Below, in pieces: positions 1 through 12,371 of a stretch of DNA of 64,000 nucleotides. Each line of letters opens with the position of its first letter. The stretch's first letter is position 1. The position numbers and the translations under genes are program-made. This DNA comes from Aralia elata (lineage: Eukaryota; Streptophyta; Magnoliopsida; Apiales; Araliaceae). The notes under the pieces were generated by a model. That model was given only the letters and a program-made list of their open reading frames with translations. It had not been told where the DNA came from and searched no databases. The DNA is taken from NCBI GenBank assembly GCA_034770075.1, contig CM068385.1:55684746-55748745 (forward strand), in the 5' to 3' direction.

Positions 1-1498
1 AAGAGGATGATTGATCTCATAATCATTTGTGTGGAGACACTAAAGCAAGTATGTAGGTGCTTATTGGAGAATAAGTTCATTGAACGTGGCTCGCTAAAGG
101 AATACCTAATGGAGTTTTACTTGCCTGTGAATAGGAATTCCTTAAGTGATAGTAGTACAAGTGATCCTTAGACTTGAGATCATCATAGTAGCTTGTGTAT
201 GCTGAGTTATACTTTGACTTGTCCCTCAAGACCTTTATGGTATATCAAAGTGTATGATTGGGTATAATAAGTCGTACATGGAGATAGGTGAATGGTCAAT
301 AAAGAATCTACCACTTCTAGTAAAGGGAGAGAATGTCCTATGCGATTTGATAAATGATAACTCAGAAGTCTTTGGCCAAAGCAGAATGAAACTAGAAACA
401 TGTTTCTAATTTGCATTATTTAGAGTTGTGAATTTGAGAATCGAAATACATATAATCAAATAAAATAAGACTTGAAAGTAATTTCATGTCTTACATTTGA
501 TTGGGACATTGTATGGTAGAAGGATTGAATTGTACGGTAACTATTCAGTGAAAAGTTCTTTTCTGATTAATGTTGAAATCTATATTATCTGGAAGTCGTT
601 GATCGCTAAGGGGGTTTACCCTTATTGTAGAATAAATATTATTTATTTAAATAAATTAAATAGTTTAATTTATTTATTTAAATAAGATTAGAATTGTTCT
701 AATTGATTTATTCACAACCAGTTTAATATAGAGAACCTAAAGGGTCACACCGCAAAAAAAAAATATTTATTTTGAAGTAAATGTCATAATCGTACTAATA
801 ATTTAAGTGTATTTAATTTAATATATGGAGATAGAATAAATTAAATAGCTTAATATTTATTATTTAATATTTTAGAAATATTAAATATAAATTACTAAGA
901 GGAGTCTTATTATTATTATTTAATTCCTAAAAGGGTTTGAGAATTAATTAATAAAAGTACTCTCATAAATTCCTATTTGGATTAGGAGTTTAATTAATTA
1001 AAGGAGTTTAATTAAAAATAAAACCCTATTCCTAAATAGTTTAGGAGGGTTGCCTACATCTATAAATAAGAGAAGTCTTATTATGGAAAAGGGTTAGATA
1101 GTGAGACACACTTTCAATAGTTGGGAGAGTACTTACAATTTCTATAGAGATAGAAACTAGGGTTTTGCCAAACACCTATTTTCTTGAATACATATTATTC
1201 CTTGGTGGATCACCTCTAGAGACCAAATACTTGGGTAGCTTGCATTGATCAAAAGAAGGAATCTAATCGATGGAATTCAAGGAGAACGTGGAAAGATTTG
1301 GAGTTGAACTTGTACCCGAGGAAGCACGGTTCTACGAGGGTATAATTCTTATTCTCTATCTCTTTCGTTTAATTGATAATTGAGCACAAGGAAATATCAT
1401 GGTGATGGTTTTTATAAAATTTTAAAATCTGATTTTATCGCGCTTCCGCTATATGTGTATAATTTGATTAGATGCTCGCGTTATATACAAACCTAACA
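1..1498 (+). repeat. Copia LTR copy A1 (left end outside window)
   Basis: This is the right-hand part of a long terminal repeat. It aligns along its length with the copy at 2834-4648 and ends in the same way (ACCTAACA). The first bases match LTR position about 305, so roughly 300 bp lie left of the window. It abuts Tekay-type polyprotein sequence at 1499 with no PBS next to it, so it is either a solo LTR or the 3' LTR of an element lying mostly outside. Six copies of this family, in both orientations, occur in the window. Confidence 0.88.
1060..1068 (+). promoter_or_regulatory. TATA box of copia LTR A1
   Basis: CTATAAATA lies about 430 bp before the LTR end, where the U3/R boundary of a plant LTR promoter is expected. 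The same site recurs in the minus-oriented copies, for example near 23480 and 40035. Transcription start is inferred, not seen. Confidence 0.5.
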
Positions 1499-2833
1499 GT
1501 TATCCTTTTCTTTATCCTTTAACATTTCTCATATTTCTCCTGTGATTCTTTTACTCTATCCAACAACGTTGGATGAGCCCCCACTACCAATAACTTCTCT
1601 TCAGACTCTCTGGGTTCTTTCACCTCTATTCCCAATCTCTCCATTTCTCTAATTAGCTCCTCCTATGCTGTCAACATGGACAATTTCTCCTTCCCTTTTC
1701 TACTCAACGCATCAGCTAGTACATTTATCTTCCCCGGGTGATAAAGAATTTTACAGTCGTAATATTTGATTAATTTCAACCACCTCCTTTGTCGCATGTT
1801 TAGCTCCTTCTGCATGAAGATATATTTCAGACTCTTGTGGTTCGTATATATCTCACATTTCTCCCCGTAAAGATAATGCCTCCAAATCTTTAATGCAAAA
1901 ACTACAGCCGCTAATTCCAATTTATGGGTGGGGTATTGCTTCTCATAATCCTGCAATTGTCGTGACGCATACGCAATGACTTTGTCATGTTGCATTAGCA
2001 CACAATCAAGACCTTTGTGTGATACATCACTATACACCACAAAACCTCTCGTATTATCTGCTAATGATAATACAGGCGCTTCGCTCAACCTATTCCTCAA
2101 CTCCCTAAAACTCTCTTCGTATTTTTTCATCCAAACAAACTTCACCATGTTCCTCGTTAGGTTGGTCAACGGGGTTGCTATCTTAGAAAAATCTTGGATA
2201 AATCTTCAATAGTACTCGACTAACCCTAAGAAACGTCGCACCTCTGTTGGCGTCTTCGGTTGTTCCCAGTTACTCACTGCCTCCACCTTCACAGGATCCA
2301 CTGAGATTCCATCTTTCTCTATCACATATCATAAAAATTGTACTTTCTCTATCCAAAATTCGCACTTAGAAAATCTCGCGTACATCTTCTTCGTCTTAGT
2401 GTCCCTAACACTACCTTCAGATGCTCGGCGTGCTCTTCCTTGGTCTTCGAATAAATCAAAATGTCAACAATAAAGACTACTACAAACTTATCTAAGTATA
2501 GCTTGAAAACTCGATTTATCAAATCCATAAACGTTGCCAGCGCATTTGTCAAAACCGAATGGCATCACCAAAATTCATAGTGTCCATACCATGTTCTAAA
2601 TAAAGTCTTAAACACGTCCTCCTTCCTTACCTTTAGCAGGTGATATCCCGTCCTCAAATCTATCTTTGAGAAATGTCTAGCTCCTTCTAGTTGATCGAAA
2701 AGATCGTCGATTTTTGGCAATGGGTACTTATTCTTGATTGTTACTTTGTTCAACTCTTGGTAGTCGATACAAAGCCTAAATGATCTATCCTTCTTCTTGA
2801 CAAACAAAGCTGGTGCTCCCCATGGGGACACAC
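1499..2833 (-). pseudogene. Tekay-type chromovirus RT-RNase H fragment
   Basis: Minus-strand remains of a Ty3/gypsy polyprotein. The N-terminal RT block (SPWGAPALFVKKKD, then CIDYQELNKVTIKNKYPLPKID) lies at about 2833-2565. A frameshift follows, then the RT palm around 2550-2349, where the catalytic FIDD motif is changed to FIVD. The RNase H domain (VVYSDVSHKGL, LELAAVVFALKIWRHYLYG, ADALSRKG) runs 2169-1663. It closely resembles the element at 57625-61263. Copia LTRs bound it on both sides (A1 ends at 1498, A2 starts at 2834), so it is the older host of those insertions. Stops and frameshifts make it non-functional. Confidence 0.9.
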
Positions 2834-4046
2834 TGAAAGTAGTATGCACACAAGCCAATTATATTTGATATAATGTAGCATATACTTTGTAATCTTATTC
2901 GGTTATTAATAAAAAAATTAATTTATTAAAGGCATTTTCTTTATCTACATGATGCTATTATTATATATGTGATAAACTCATAGTTTTGAGCAATGCTTTT
3001 AGAATCATGGTGATGATCATGCTAATGAGATCTAAATTCTAGATAGCTCACAAACTAAAATCGTTCCTAATCGTTCGATTACTAAAAAGTGGATTAATGA
3101 ATCTGGATAGATTAGTACATACTTTGCCTGCTCTTAATAAGATGATGATTAATCTCATAATCATTTATGTGGAGACACTAAAGCAAGTATGTAGGTGCTT
3201 ATTGGAGAATAAGTTCACTGAACGTGGCTCACTAAAGGAATACCTAATGGAGTTTTACTTATCTGTCAATAGGAATTCCTTAAGTGATAGTAGTACAAGT
3301 GATCCTTAGACTTGAGATCATCATAGTATCTTATGTATGATGAGTTATACTTTGACATGTCCCTTAAGACCTTTAGGGTATATCAAAGGATATGATTAGG
3401 TATAATAAGTTGTACATGGAGATAGGTGAATGGTCAACAAAGAATCTACCATTTCTAGTAAAAGGAGAGAATGCCATATGTGATTCGATAAATGACAACT
3501 CAGAAGTGTTTGGCCAAAGCAGAATGAAATTAGAAATGTGTTTCTAATTTGTATTATTTATAGTTGTGCATTTGAGAATCAAAATATATATAATCAAATA
3601 AAATAAGACTTGACATTAATTTCATGTCTTATATTTGATTGGGATATTGTATGGTAGAAGGATTGAATTCTATGGTAACTATTCAGTGAAAGGTTCTTTT
3701 ATGATTAATATTGAAATATATATTATCTATAAAGTCATTGATCGCTAAGGAGGTTTACCCTTATTGTAGAATAAATATTATTTATTTAAATGAATTAAAT
3801 AGTTTAATTTATTTATTTAAATAAGATTAGAATTGTTCTAATTGATTTATTCACAACCGGTTTAATATGGAGAATCTAAAGGGTCACACCGCAAAAGAAA
3901 TTTTTTTATTTAAGGAGTAAATGACATAATCGTAATAATAAGTTAAGTATATTTAATTTAATCTATGGTGATAGAATAAATTAAATAACTTAATATTTAT
4001 TATTTAATATTTTAGAAATATTAAATATAAATTAATAAGAGCAGTC

Positions 4047-4098
<52 letters not shown>

Positions 4099-4648
4099 TA
4101 TTATTATTTAATTTCTAAAAGGGTTTGGGAATTAATTAATAAAAGTACTCTCATAAATTCCTAATTGGATTAGGAGTTTAATTAATTAAAAGTGTTTAAT
4201 TAAAATAAAATCCTATTCCTATTTGGAGGGTTGCCTACATCTATAACTAAAAGAAGTCTTATTATGGAAAAGGTTAGACAGTGAGACACACTTCAAATAG
4301 TTGGGAGAGTACTTACAATTTCTATAGAGATAGAAACTAGAGTTTTGCCAAACACTCATTTTCTTGAATATATATTATTCCTTGGTGGATCACCTCTAGA
4401 GGCCAAACACTTGGGTGGCTAACGTTAAGCAAAAAAGGAATCTAACCGGTGAATTCAAGGAGAACGCGAAGGATTTGGAGTTGAACTCGTACTTGTGGAA
4501 GCGCGGTTCTACAAGGGTATGATTCTCATACTATATCTCTTTCGTATAATTGATAATTGAGTACAAGGAAAGATCATAGTGATAGTATCGCGCTTCCGCT
4601 ATATTTGTGTAATTTGATTGCATGCTTGCGTAATATACAAACCTAATA
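2834..4648 (+). repeat. 5' LTR of the decayed copia element (A2)
   Basis: The most complete LTR of this family in the window, about 1.8 kb. It starts TGAAAGTAGTATGC and ends ACCTAATA (CA mutated to TA), followed directly by the PBS start TGGTAT. It is AT-rich and carries a (TTA)n tract at 4047-4110 that is much shorter or absent in the other copies. Confidence 0.88.
4047..4110. repeat. (TTA)n microsatellite inside copia LTR A2
   Basis: About 20 TTA units with one interruption. It is an expansion of a short TTATTATT run seen at the same LTR position in copy A1 near 910. Confidence 0.85.
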
Positions 4649-4655
4649 GTGGTAT

Positions 4656-5962
4656 TGATGGGCTAAATCTATACTAGCAATTTACGTTAAAGAGGTTAAG
4701 GAATCAATTTCTCCCGATGAATCATTTAAGTAATACCATCATTCTTCCATTAAATTGACTAATCAGAATTGTCAACGGAAAATCACTAATAATTATTATA
4801 ACTACCTTTCGAATAATTATAAAGCATACTTATTATTATCAATTTCCCTATATTTCGATGAGAAACAATAATAACAAATTCATTAAGATTCATTTTCTAA
4901 CAGTTGCTTGCAGTATTCGGGTATATTCCTATCCCGTCCACAAAATTAGCATCCAATCAGCAATCATTATTACTGAAAAGAATTACTAATCACAAGTTAT
5001 TATATCCAGATCTTAACCTAAATTCCATTGCCAAATGTCATCTAAGTCCATCCAATAATTGTTGATCAGACAATTATACAAGTAAAACGAGATATAATAA
5101 ACAATTCACTCCATAATCAACTTGAATAAAAAGAATTAATAAATATTAAATAAAATCATCATCGGGTTCCATTGAATCCTTAACTTAAAGAGTTAGTTCA
5201 TAATAAAAGTAAAGGACATCAATGATTTATTAGAACTCATTCTAGATTACAAATAAAGAAATAAGAGAGAAAAAAAACTCTGTCGAATCTGATCTTCCTC
5301 CTAAGCCTTAGTTCTCTTCTAGGAAAAAAGCTCTAATCAAACCCTTATTTTCTACGTACTGAAAAAATATCTCTGAATACCTCCATCTCCTTTTTTGTCT
5401 ACGTACGTGTGCCTCTCTCTAAATGAATGAATGAAAAACCCTATTTATTAGTCTATTACTAACTACTAATAATATCCAACCCATACATGATAAGTGTAAA
5501 TAAAACTAAATCTTTAGCCAAAGGAAACAAATCCATTAGGCGTGTGGCTTCAAGCGCGCGCCTCCGCGTCCGAGCACCGCGGCTCTCAAGTTCATGCGTC
5601 GCGGCTCCAGTCTTTTGTAATTCATGCGCCGCGGCTCTTGATCATTTATCCGCGCGCCTCGGCTTGCACCTTGAGCGTCACGACTCCAAAACTCTGCCAT
5701 CTATAATTCTCCGTTGTTCATCTGTTTTGGCCAATCTTCCTCATAAATTGCAGCTACTAAAACTTATTTATTCGTTCAACTTTTGCCAAACAATCATTAT
5801 TACCTGTAGCGACAATTTCAGGCTAAATTTGCAATAATCTCCATTATTTACACAATCACAAAAAACTACTAAAATGCACTAAAATACTACTAAAAACTCT
5901 TAAGAAAAGCAAAATACTCAAGTCAAACATACTTAATTAATAGATATAAAATCTACTCATCA
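4656..5962 (-). repeat. 3' LTR of the Athila-like element
   Basis: Minus sense: starts TGATGAGTAGATTTTATATC and ends GATTTAGCCCATCA. Compared with the 5' LTR it lacks roughly 190 bp after TTTACGT (position 4675) and has an extra segment of about 90 bp near 4890-4970. A GC-rich cluster with CCGCGG cores lies at about 5555-5690. A plausible TATA-like AATAAATAGGG is near 5445-5455. Confidence 0.9.
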
Positions 5963-7121
5963 AATACCCCCAAACTTAAACATTTGCTTGTCCTCAAGCA
6001 AAAACTCAAAACAATAAATAAATCCTAAAAACTAAGAACATGCATCCTACTCCTAAAATAATCATGAATCAATTCATAGCCTCCAAGATCATACTATAAC
6101 TTACATCAGTTAAACCTGTATAAACTTATAAACCACTTTAGTCAGCACTTTACAATAGTTACAATCCCATAGTGTGTGTGTGTGTGTGTGCAATCTCCAC
6201 CAAATTAATCAGACCTTAAAAGGACTATATCATGAACACATGGTATGAAGTAATCATCGACCTATAGGACATATCACAACAATCATCTCAACTAGGGTAC
6301 TCATCGTTCAAATCAAGAGAGTTCAGTTCAATCTAATTTTCTGCTATTCCTCCTAGAGTATTGCCATTCTTTTCCTTTTTTTTCTTTTTTTTTTCAAGGT
6401 GAGTGCGTTTTACGCTCCTTTTCACATACATGACGAGTGCGTTTTACGCTCCATCTCGTCTTAATTTTACCAAGGAGTAGACTTTTAAGCTCAATTCACT
6501 CTACCGTATTTCTTAGTTCTAAGAAGCATAACATATTTTTTTTTCTTTACATTTGAACCATACTTTTCCCCCAAACTTAAACAATTCACTACCCCTGCTT
6601 CAATTAAGGCCGTAACATAATCCTAACTCATGACAATATCTCCTACCAAGGTTTCGAACTATAATCTCCTTAAGATTCAATAAATTTTAGTGGGATCTAA
6701 GTGCTCAAGATAATAGGGACCATAACTACGCAAAGTCGACTTCTAAAATGATATAAAAGCTTAACACAAGATTAAAAAGTTTTTCTAACTTGCTTACACC
6801 TTTAATCACTCTTATCATCGACTATTCTAAAGATTCACTACTTATTTTATTTTTATTTTTATTTTATTTTTTTATTTTTATTTTTTTAAATAAATATGCA
6901 AAAATTAAATTAAAACCTAAATAAATATGCAAAAATTAAATTAAAACATAAATAAATATGCAAAAATTAAATCCTAAACTTAACCATGCAAATAATTAAA
7001 TAAGTCTTAAATAAACCAATAATCCAACAAAGCAAATTAAAACGTAAAGTATCATCAAACCATTCCGCTAAACTTGAATATTACATTGCCCTCAATGTAA
7101 TACTAGAAACTTCCCTGGAAA
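5963..7121 (-). other. Athila-like 3' non-coding region with PPT
   Basis: No gene is visible. Next to the LTR, on the minus strand, are CTTGAGGACAAGCAAA and the polypurine tract AAGTTTGGGGGTATT (5963-5977), the standard Athila-lineage 3' end that primes plus-strand DNA. Two copies of GAGTGCGTTTTACGCTCC, an imperfect hairpin, lie at 6401-6418 and 6435-6452. A (GT)n run is at about 6174-6190, and three copies of an AT-rich unit of about 31 bp containing AAATATGCAAAAATTAAA are at about 6890-6990. Confidence 0.8.
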
Positions 7122-9339
7122 TCAAGCATCACCGGCATCATCAGCATCATCCTCATCATCAGCAAGGCTATCAGACTCCTTCTCCGTCTCAAAAGCAGTA
7201 TCAGGAAAAATTGGGGATGAAGGGAAGCGAATGGGATCTGGATTGTTGATGTTGAACCGAGTTGCAAATGTGGTGATGATGCTATTCGTGTAGTTCACAT
7301 AGTTGTCAACTCGATCTGCTATTTGATCCGCTCGACATGTTTGCTGATGATTCAAATTCAGTAGATTATCCTGGCCTCGTTCCAAGCTCGTTTGGGTCCT
7401 CCTTATAGCCCAAACTTCAGCAAGAATTAGGTCCAAAGTAGCATCAGACGAAGCACCACATCCTGGCCGCCTAGCACCATGAGATGAATTAGCCCTATTT
7501 GTTGGACCCACACCTTCTGTCTGATCAGCAGCAGCAGTAGCATCTACGTTATATCCACCTTGCATGTTGGCTTCGCTGCCTATTGGTTCCTTGAATTTGG
7601 AAATGGTGCTACTATCTAACACCGACTTTGGGTGTTCAAATATCTCATCTACTCGCCAAATAACTCTGGCATTCTTACACAACCCACATATGAGAGATGG
7701 GTGTGGAAGTCCGCCAGATGTTGCACCTTGCAATGCATAACGGATGGAGCTATAAATGACTTTTCCCACGTCAATGCTTTTTCCAGTGACAATTGAGTAA
7801 AGGAGTGCTGCCCTAGCTTTAGTTACCTCTGAAACATGAGATGAAGGCTTTAATTTAGCACAAAGAAAATAAAACCAAGCCTTACCATATCTGCTCAGTC
7901 CATTTCGGGGGAAGGAAACTGCAGAAGTTACTTGAATTATCCATTACGTTCCAAGCTTGCATAAGCCTTGAATAACCTCGTCCCAGTTTGGTCCATCCTG
8001 AATGAACTTCGTATAATCATCATCTTCAATGCTCGGTAGGCCATAGTTGTGATGCCCCCAAATCTCTACACTCCCCTGTAGCAGATCTGGTGCTCACGTG
8101 GAACTATACAACTGTAAATACTCAATAATATATGACTTCTATCTATCCAAGATTCACAGTATCCCATAACAGGTACTAGTTCTGGCCTGAACGTTGTCTG
8201 TGTTTGGATACCCTCACTTAGATGTATAGATTCATATCTTATGAATATCTCTTTCATATCAATATTCCCTATCTATCTGACATTCACAGTATTAATGATA
8301 AGATTGTCCATAGAACTGAGGGGATAACCCCAGACTTATAGGACTCTCAACATCATTTAAATACCCTCATTCAGATGTATAGTTCATAAAAGACACTGTA
8401 TTTTAACTTAGTACAACTATTCTAAAGAATTTAAAGATCAGAGTATAAAACGCATTATATAACATAAAGGATCATAATATATTACATAACATTTTGTTCG
8501 GTTACATCATTCGTTATACTAAGTTATTACAACAACAAGTCTTTAAAAGACTTAAAGTATTCAACAACAGAAATAAAACTTAATAAGCATGTCTTTTCCC
8601 CTTGTCAGTCCCAGACGTGCTAGGAATAATCATTTACAGCTGCAAAGGAAGATATGCGCAAGAATGAGCTACAAATGCTCAGCAAGTTCATTTGAATATA
8701 TAAACACCATGTGTTTGATTTGAAAGATATCAACAATTTATACTGAGGGTTCTGTATAAGAACCATATATTTTCATTTAGGTCTATCAGTCAGGATTAAC
8801 AGACTTAGAACCATTTGAAATTTTGGATATCTGGTAGGATGATCAGCCTCACAAATATCCTAGGAGTATGCATATCATCCTACCATTTGTGGTCAATATA
8901 ACTATCGACATTTGTTGGCCTTCCTGTGAAGGCATTTCCATTTGCTCAGTATCAGATGTCTTACCAAACAATTTGGTTTGACACAACAATATTCCGCTCG
9001 AATAAACAATATAATGATTAATGATTCATTTCTTAAGTTATGCTGAACAAGAAAGCAATAACTTCACAATAATTGAATAACAAGATGTATAATACTGTGC
9101 ATAATATAAGTTGAGTAAGGTTAGGACACTTGCCTTAGCGTAGCTCACTATAATTTTAGTACAATCGGTCAACGCACGTAGTCTACGTATACCAATAATA
9201 AGCGTTAAGCACGTATAATAAACATGTATCACGCTAATCTACACAAGTTTCATTAAGGTTCGACGTTGATATCGGTATCTCGGTCGCATCCTTAATGGCT
9301 AAACACATAGATTGTTTTGATAAAACTTCATTTGGAAGT

Positions 9340-9960
9340 CTAATTATTAGTCTAAAATAATTTAATTATTATTTATAACACACTTTTAGAAGCTTGGTAT
9401 TATTTTTAAATAATTTTCAGAAGCTTGGAAGTATTTTTAAATAATTTTACAAGCTTAGAAATATTTTTAAATGATTTAATTATCATTTAGAATAATTTTA
9501 AAAACATTTAATATGTTATTTAAATGATTTATTTATCATTTAGAATATTTTTGGATACTTAAAATATTATTTAAATGATTTATTTATCATTTATAATAAT
9601 TTTTAGAAAGATAGAATATTATTTTAAATGATTTATTTTATCATTAATAATATTTTTAGAATTTATTTTATCATTAAAATAATTTATTTATATTAATTAT
9701 AAAAAATTTTTCAAAACTTAATTTGATATTTAAATGATTTAATTATCATTTATAACATTTTTTTTAATACTTAATATAATTATTTAAATGATTTATTTAT
9801 CATTTTATAATATTTTAAATATTTAATATTTTATATTAATTATTATATATAATAATTTTATTTACCTTAATATCATTTTTAAATAATTAATATAATTATA
9901 TTAATGATTTAATATCATTTTTAAAATAATTAAGATAATTATTTAATGGATTTATTATAA
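9340..9960. repeat. Diverged AT-rich tandem repeats in the solo LTR
   Basis: Roughly 50-60 bp units built around AAATGATTTATTTATCATTT, at least eight degraded copies. The core is itself an inverted repeat. No coding potential. Confidence 0.65.
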
Positions 9961-10999
9961 TTATTAATTATTATTTAATTAAATTAAATAATAATATCAG
10001 AAATATATAAAAATATTTAAAAATAAATTTTTATAATTTAAAACGAATTTTAGAATATTTTTGTGAAATTTTAATAATTATTTATTATTTTATATAATTT
10101 ATGTAATTATTTTTATTAAATTTTATTTAAAACCGTCGCTAAAGGCTTTAGCGACAGTCTTCATAAGGTTTTTAGTTTTCTGGGCTTAAGTATGAATTTT
10201 GTCGCTAAAGGTGTTCTTCATGAAGAACACTTGGTCATGGTCGAACAGGGACCGTTGACCTCAAATTAAATCCAGATGGTTGATTGTTTGTGTTTTATTT
10301 TTGTTTGTTGTTGTAGCCAACATGACAGAGTATAACGACATGTATTAACCTAGATCATACAACATCAATTGATGCTAGATAAATCGTGGTCAAACTAGCT
10401 TGTTGAGGCTGTTCTTGAGTTTCTGGGTAACCCAGAAACTCTTTGGTCATGGTCGGTCAACCATGTTTGACCGTTAATAACTTTCATGCTAGTTACTGAT
10501 TATGTGATCTAATGATTCTAGGTTGGAGTCTACATGGCATAGAACATGTTCAATCCAAGAAACAACATTTACAAACATCATATAAGCAAGATTGAAGCCG
10601 GTCAAATCTTGTCAGACGGCTGTCTAGAACACTTAGAATTTTCTGGGCTGCCCAGAATTCAGCCACCCGTGGTCGGTCAACGCGTTTTGACCGTTTATAT
10701 CTTTCATCCTAGACATTTTTTTACTATTCTACCAATTGGATATTATAGTTAACATGGCATACTACATATACAAACTTTAAAACAGATCAAACGACCAATT
10801 TAAGCGGATCAAAATCTCTGACAAAAAGCCTTGTTAGACTGTTCTTGGCTGCCAAGAACAGTTGGGTTTTTCATCAAATTCGATCTTTTAAATGTTATGG
10901 ATCCTTATTTAACCAACCCAGATCATCAAATAACATGTTTACACATAATCCTAAACATCTAAAACATAAAATTATTGGAGGCTTGAAGATCAAACATAA

Positions 11000-11700
11000 A
11001 TTAGGGTTTTGTGCACCTTTTTCTTTAAAGTTTGATTTCTGGCTTCTGATTCTGAACTTGTGGTTGCTAGGGCTTGTTTAGGCTGGTAATATAAGTGTAT
11101 AAGCTTTGAATTTTCGTAGGTTTAAAGCTCAGCATCTCATTCTTCTTATAGCAACTTGGATTTAGGGTTTCCTAGGGTTTAATTCCAAATCTTGCCACCA
11201 AAAATATCTTTCCACTTAACTTGTGCTGCTTATAAGCTGATGTGATTCACCTACTTGTGCTGGAGTGTGTCAAGCACAAGCTTGCACACTCCTAGCTTGT
11301 TTTTCATTGGCTAGGGTTTTATTTTTCATTTATTTACTTACTAATTAAAGTTGATTTTTGGTTAATCATGATTAGGATGTTTAATCATGGTTAGTAATAC
11401 TTTAATTAAGTTAATATATCATAATTAAAGTTTATCATTTCATAATTTAGGGTTATTAAACCAAATTAGGGTTTTAGGGTTTCGAATTAGGGTTTAGGGT
11501 TTTCAATCCTATAATTAGGGTTTTAATCTTTCGTTTAGGGTTTAATTTAACCTCAGTAATTTATAATTAATATCATGATTCATTATTTAGAATCTAAGTA
11601 TATCAATTAAAATCCTTATGCAATAATTAGGGTTTCGATTAGACAATTCGGATAAATTTTACCAATTAGGATTTTCAATTTAGGGTTTCTATTTCCGCGT
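11000..11700 (+). repeat. Telobox-rich tract (TTTAGGG/TTAGGGTTT motifs)
   Basis: About a dozen AGGGTTT or TTAGGGTTT motifs, densest at 11465-11560 where several are nearly contiguous. The spacing is irregular, so this is not a telomere array. In plants AAACCCTA teloboxes bind TRB-type proteins; a role here is inference only. Confidence 0.55.
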
Positions 11701-11764
11701 AACATTCTAAACCCTATTTAGCTTATTTGAAAATTTTATCAGTTAATATAATATTATATTAATG

Positions 11765-11915
11765 TCGAAGCACGACAAAGCACTTCGTCAATTCCAAGCA
11801 CGACACAGCAGCTTACAAAAATAATTTGCCGAAACGCTTCTCGGTGAATTCGCCGGTAGCACGACAAATCATTTTGTCCGATTAAGCACGACACAGCTGC
11901 TTGGCGAAAAATTTT
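11765..11915. repeat. Four copies of a GCACGACA-based motif
   Basis: AGCACGACA occurs at about 11768, 11797, 11857 and 11885, in two cases followed by CAGCAGCT or CAGCTGCT. It is compact, GC-richer than the surroundings, and close to the LTR edge. Confidence 0.55.
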
Positions 11916-12371
11916 TATTTGACCTAATTGTTTAATAAAATACACAATCACATAATACAAAGTCATATCATAAAATTTCATTTATTAAACACATAATTTA
12001 CATATACAGATCTTATTAGGGTTCGAAATATTACAATAGTATTCATTGATCGCCTTGCTATTAAAAGGTATCGCCTTGCCTCGAACTGTGGCAACCTTGT
12101 TCACCGCCTCAACCGCATTAGCATAGAATTTAGTTACAATTGCTACTACAACGGCTTCGGGTTGAGATGTCAATGCCCCCCAGCCACGTTCCTGAATCAT
12201 TCGCCGGATTTCAAGCCCATTGGCCTCTTGTGGCACCAAGCCACGTTCTTAAATCAAATATTTATTAACCAATGATGTATGAAATCACTCAGAGGCTTTT
12301 TCACTAACAAATTTTGAATGCTCATAGGTGGAAGAAGAAGCTTGTGATGTACGTTGACGTTTGGGTGCCAT

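Larger units (their letters stand above)
8048..12035 (-). mobile_element. 4.0-kb solo LTR of a chromovirus-type element, TSD ATAGT
   Basis: Starts TGTGATGCCCCC and ends ATATTACA, with ATAGT immediately before (8043-8047) and after (12036-12040). There is no PBS, PPT or coding domain inside, so it is a solo LTR left by LTR-LTR recombination. Minus orientation is inferred from the related LTR at 42129-45796, whose TGTGACACCCCC end faces an inverted PBS. Shared landmarks with the LTRs at 42129 and 62909 include a motif near GATGAGCTACAAATGCTCAG (about 8660), also seen near 63940. It contains AT-rich repeats, teloboxes and short hairpins, listed separately. Confidence 0.92.
7122..12371 (-). pseudogene. 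Plant transposon protein-domain ORF of the Athila-like element, split by a solo LTR
   Basis: The minus-strand start is the ATG at 12371 (MAPKRQRTSQASSS). The first part carries EERG..VPQEANGLEIRRM-type sequence, FYANAVEAVNKVATVRGK and INEYY up to 12036. The rest resumes at 8047 with GLPSIEDDDY, then AWFYFLCAKLKPSSHVSEVTKARAALLYSIVTG in blocks, and ends 7122 after an acidic tail (DDEDDADDAGDA). This pattern resembles the 'putative plant transposon protein' domain often found after pol in Athila-lineage elements. Its function is unknown. Without the LTR and one TSD copy the frames would meet in register, so the insertion came later than the coding phase. Two stops near the N terminus and a frameshift near 7990 also break it. 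Confidence 0.75.

Noticed and set aside
5487..5837. 116-codon ORF and its relative at 16945
   Set aside because: Runs over the GC-rich repeats of the Athila-like LTR on the antisense strand; no domain.
11460..11560. Interstitial telomere array
   Set aside because: The motifs are irregularly spaced and mixed with other sequence, so only a telobox cluster is claimed.
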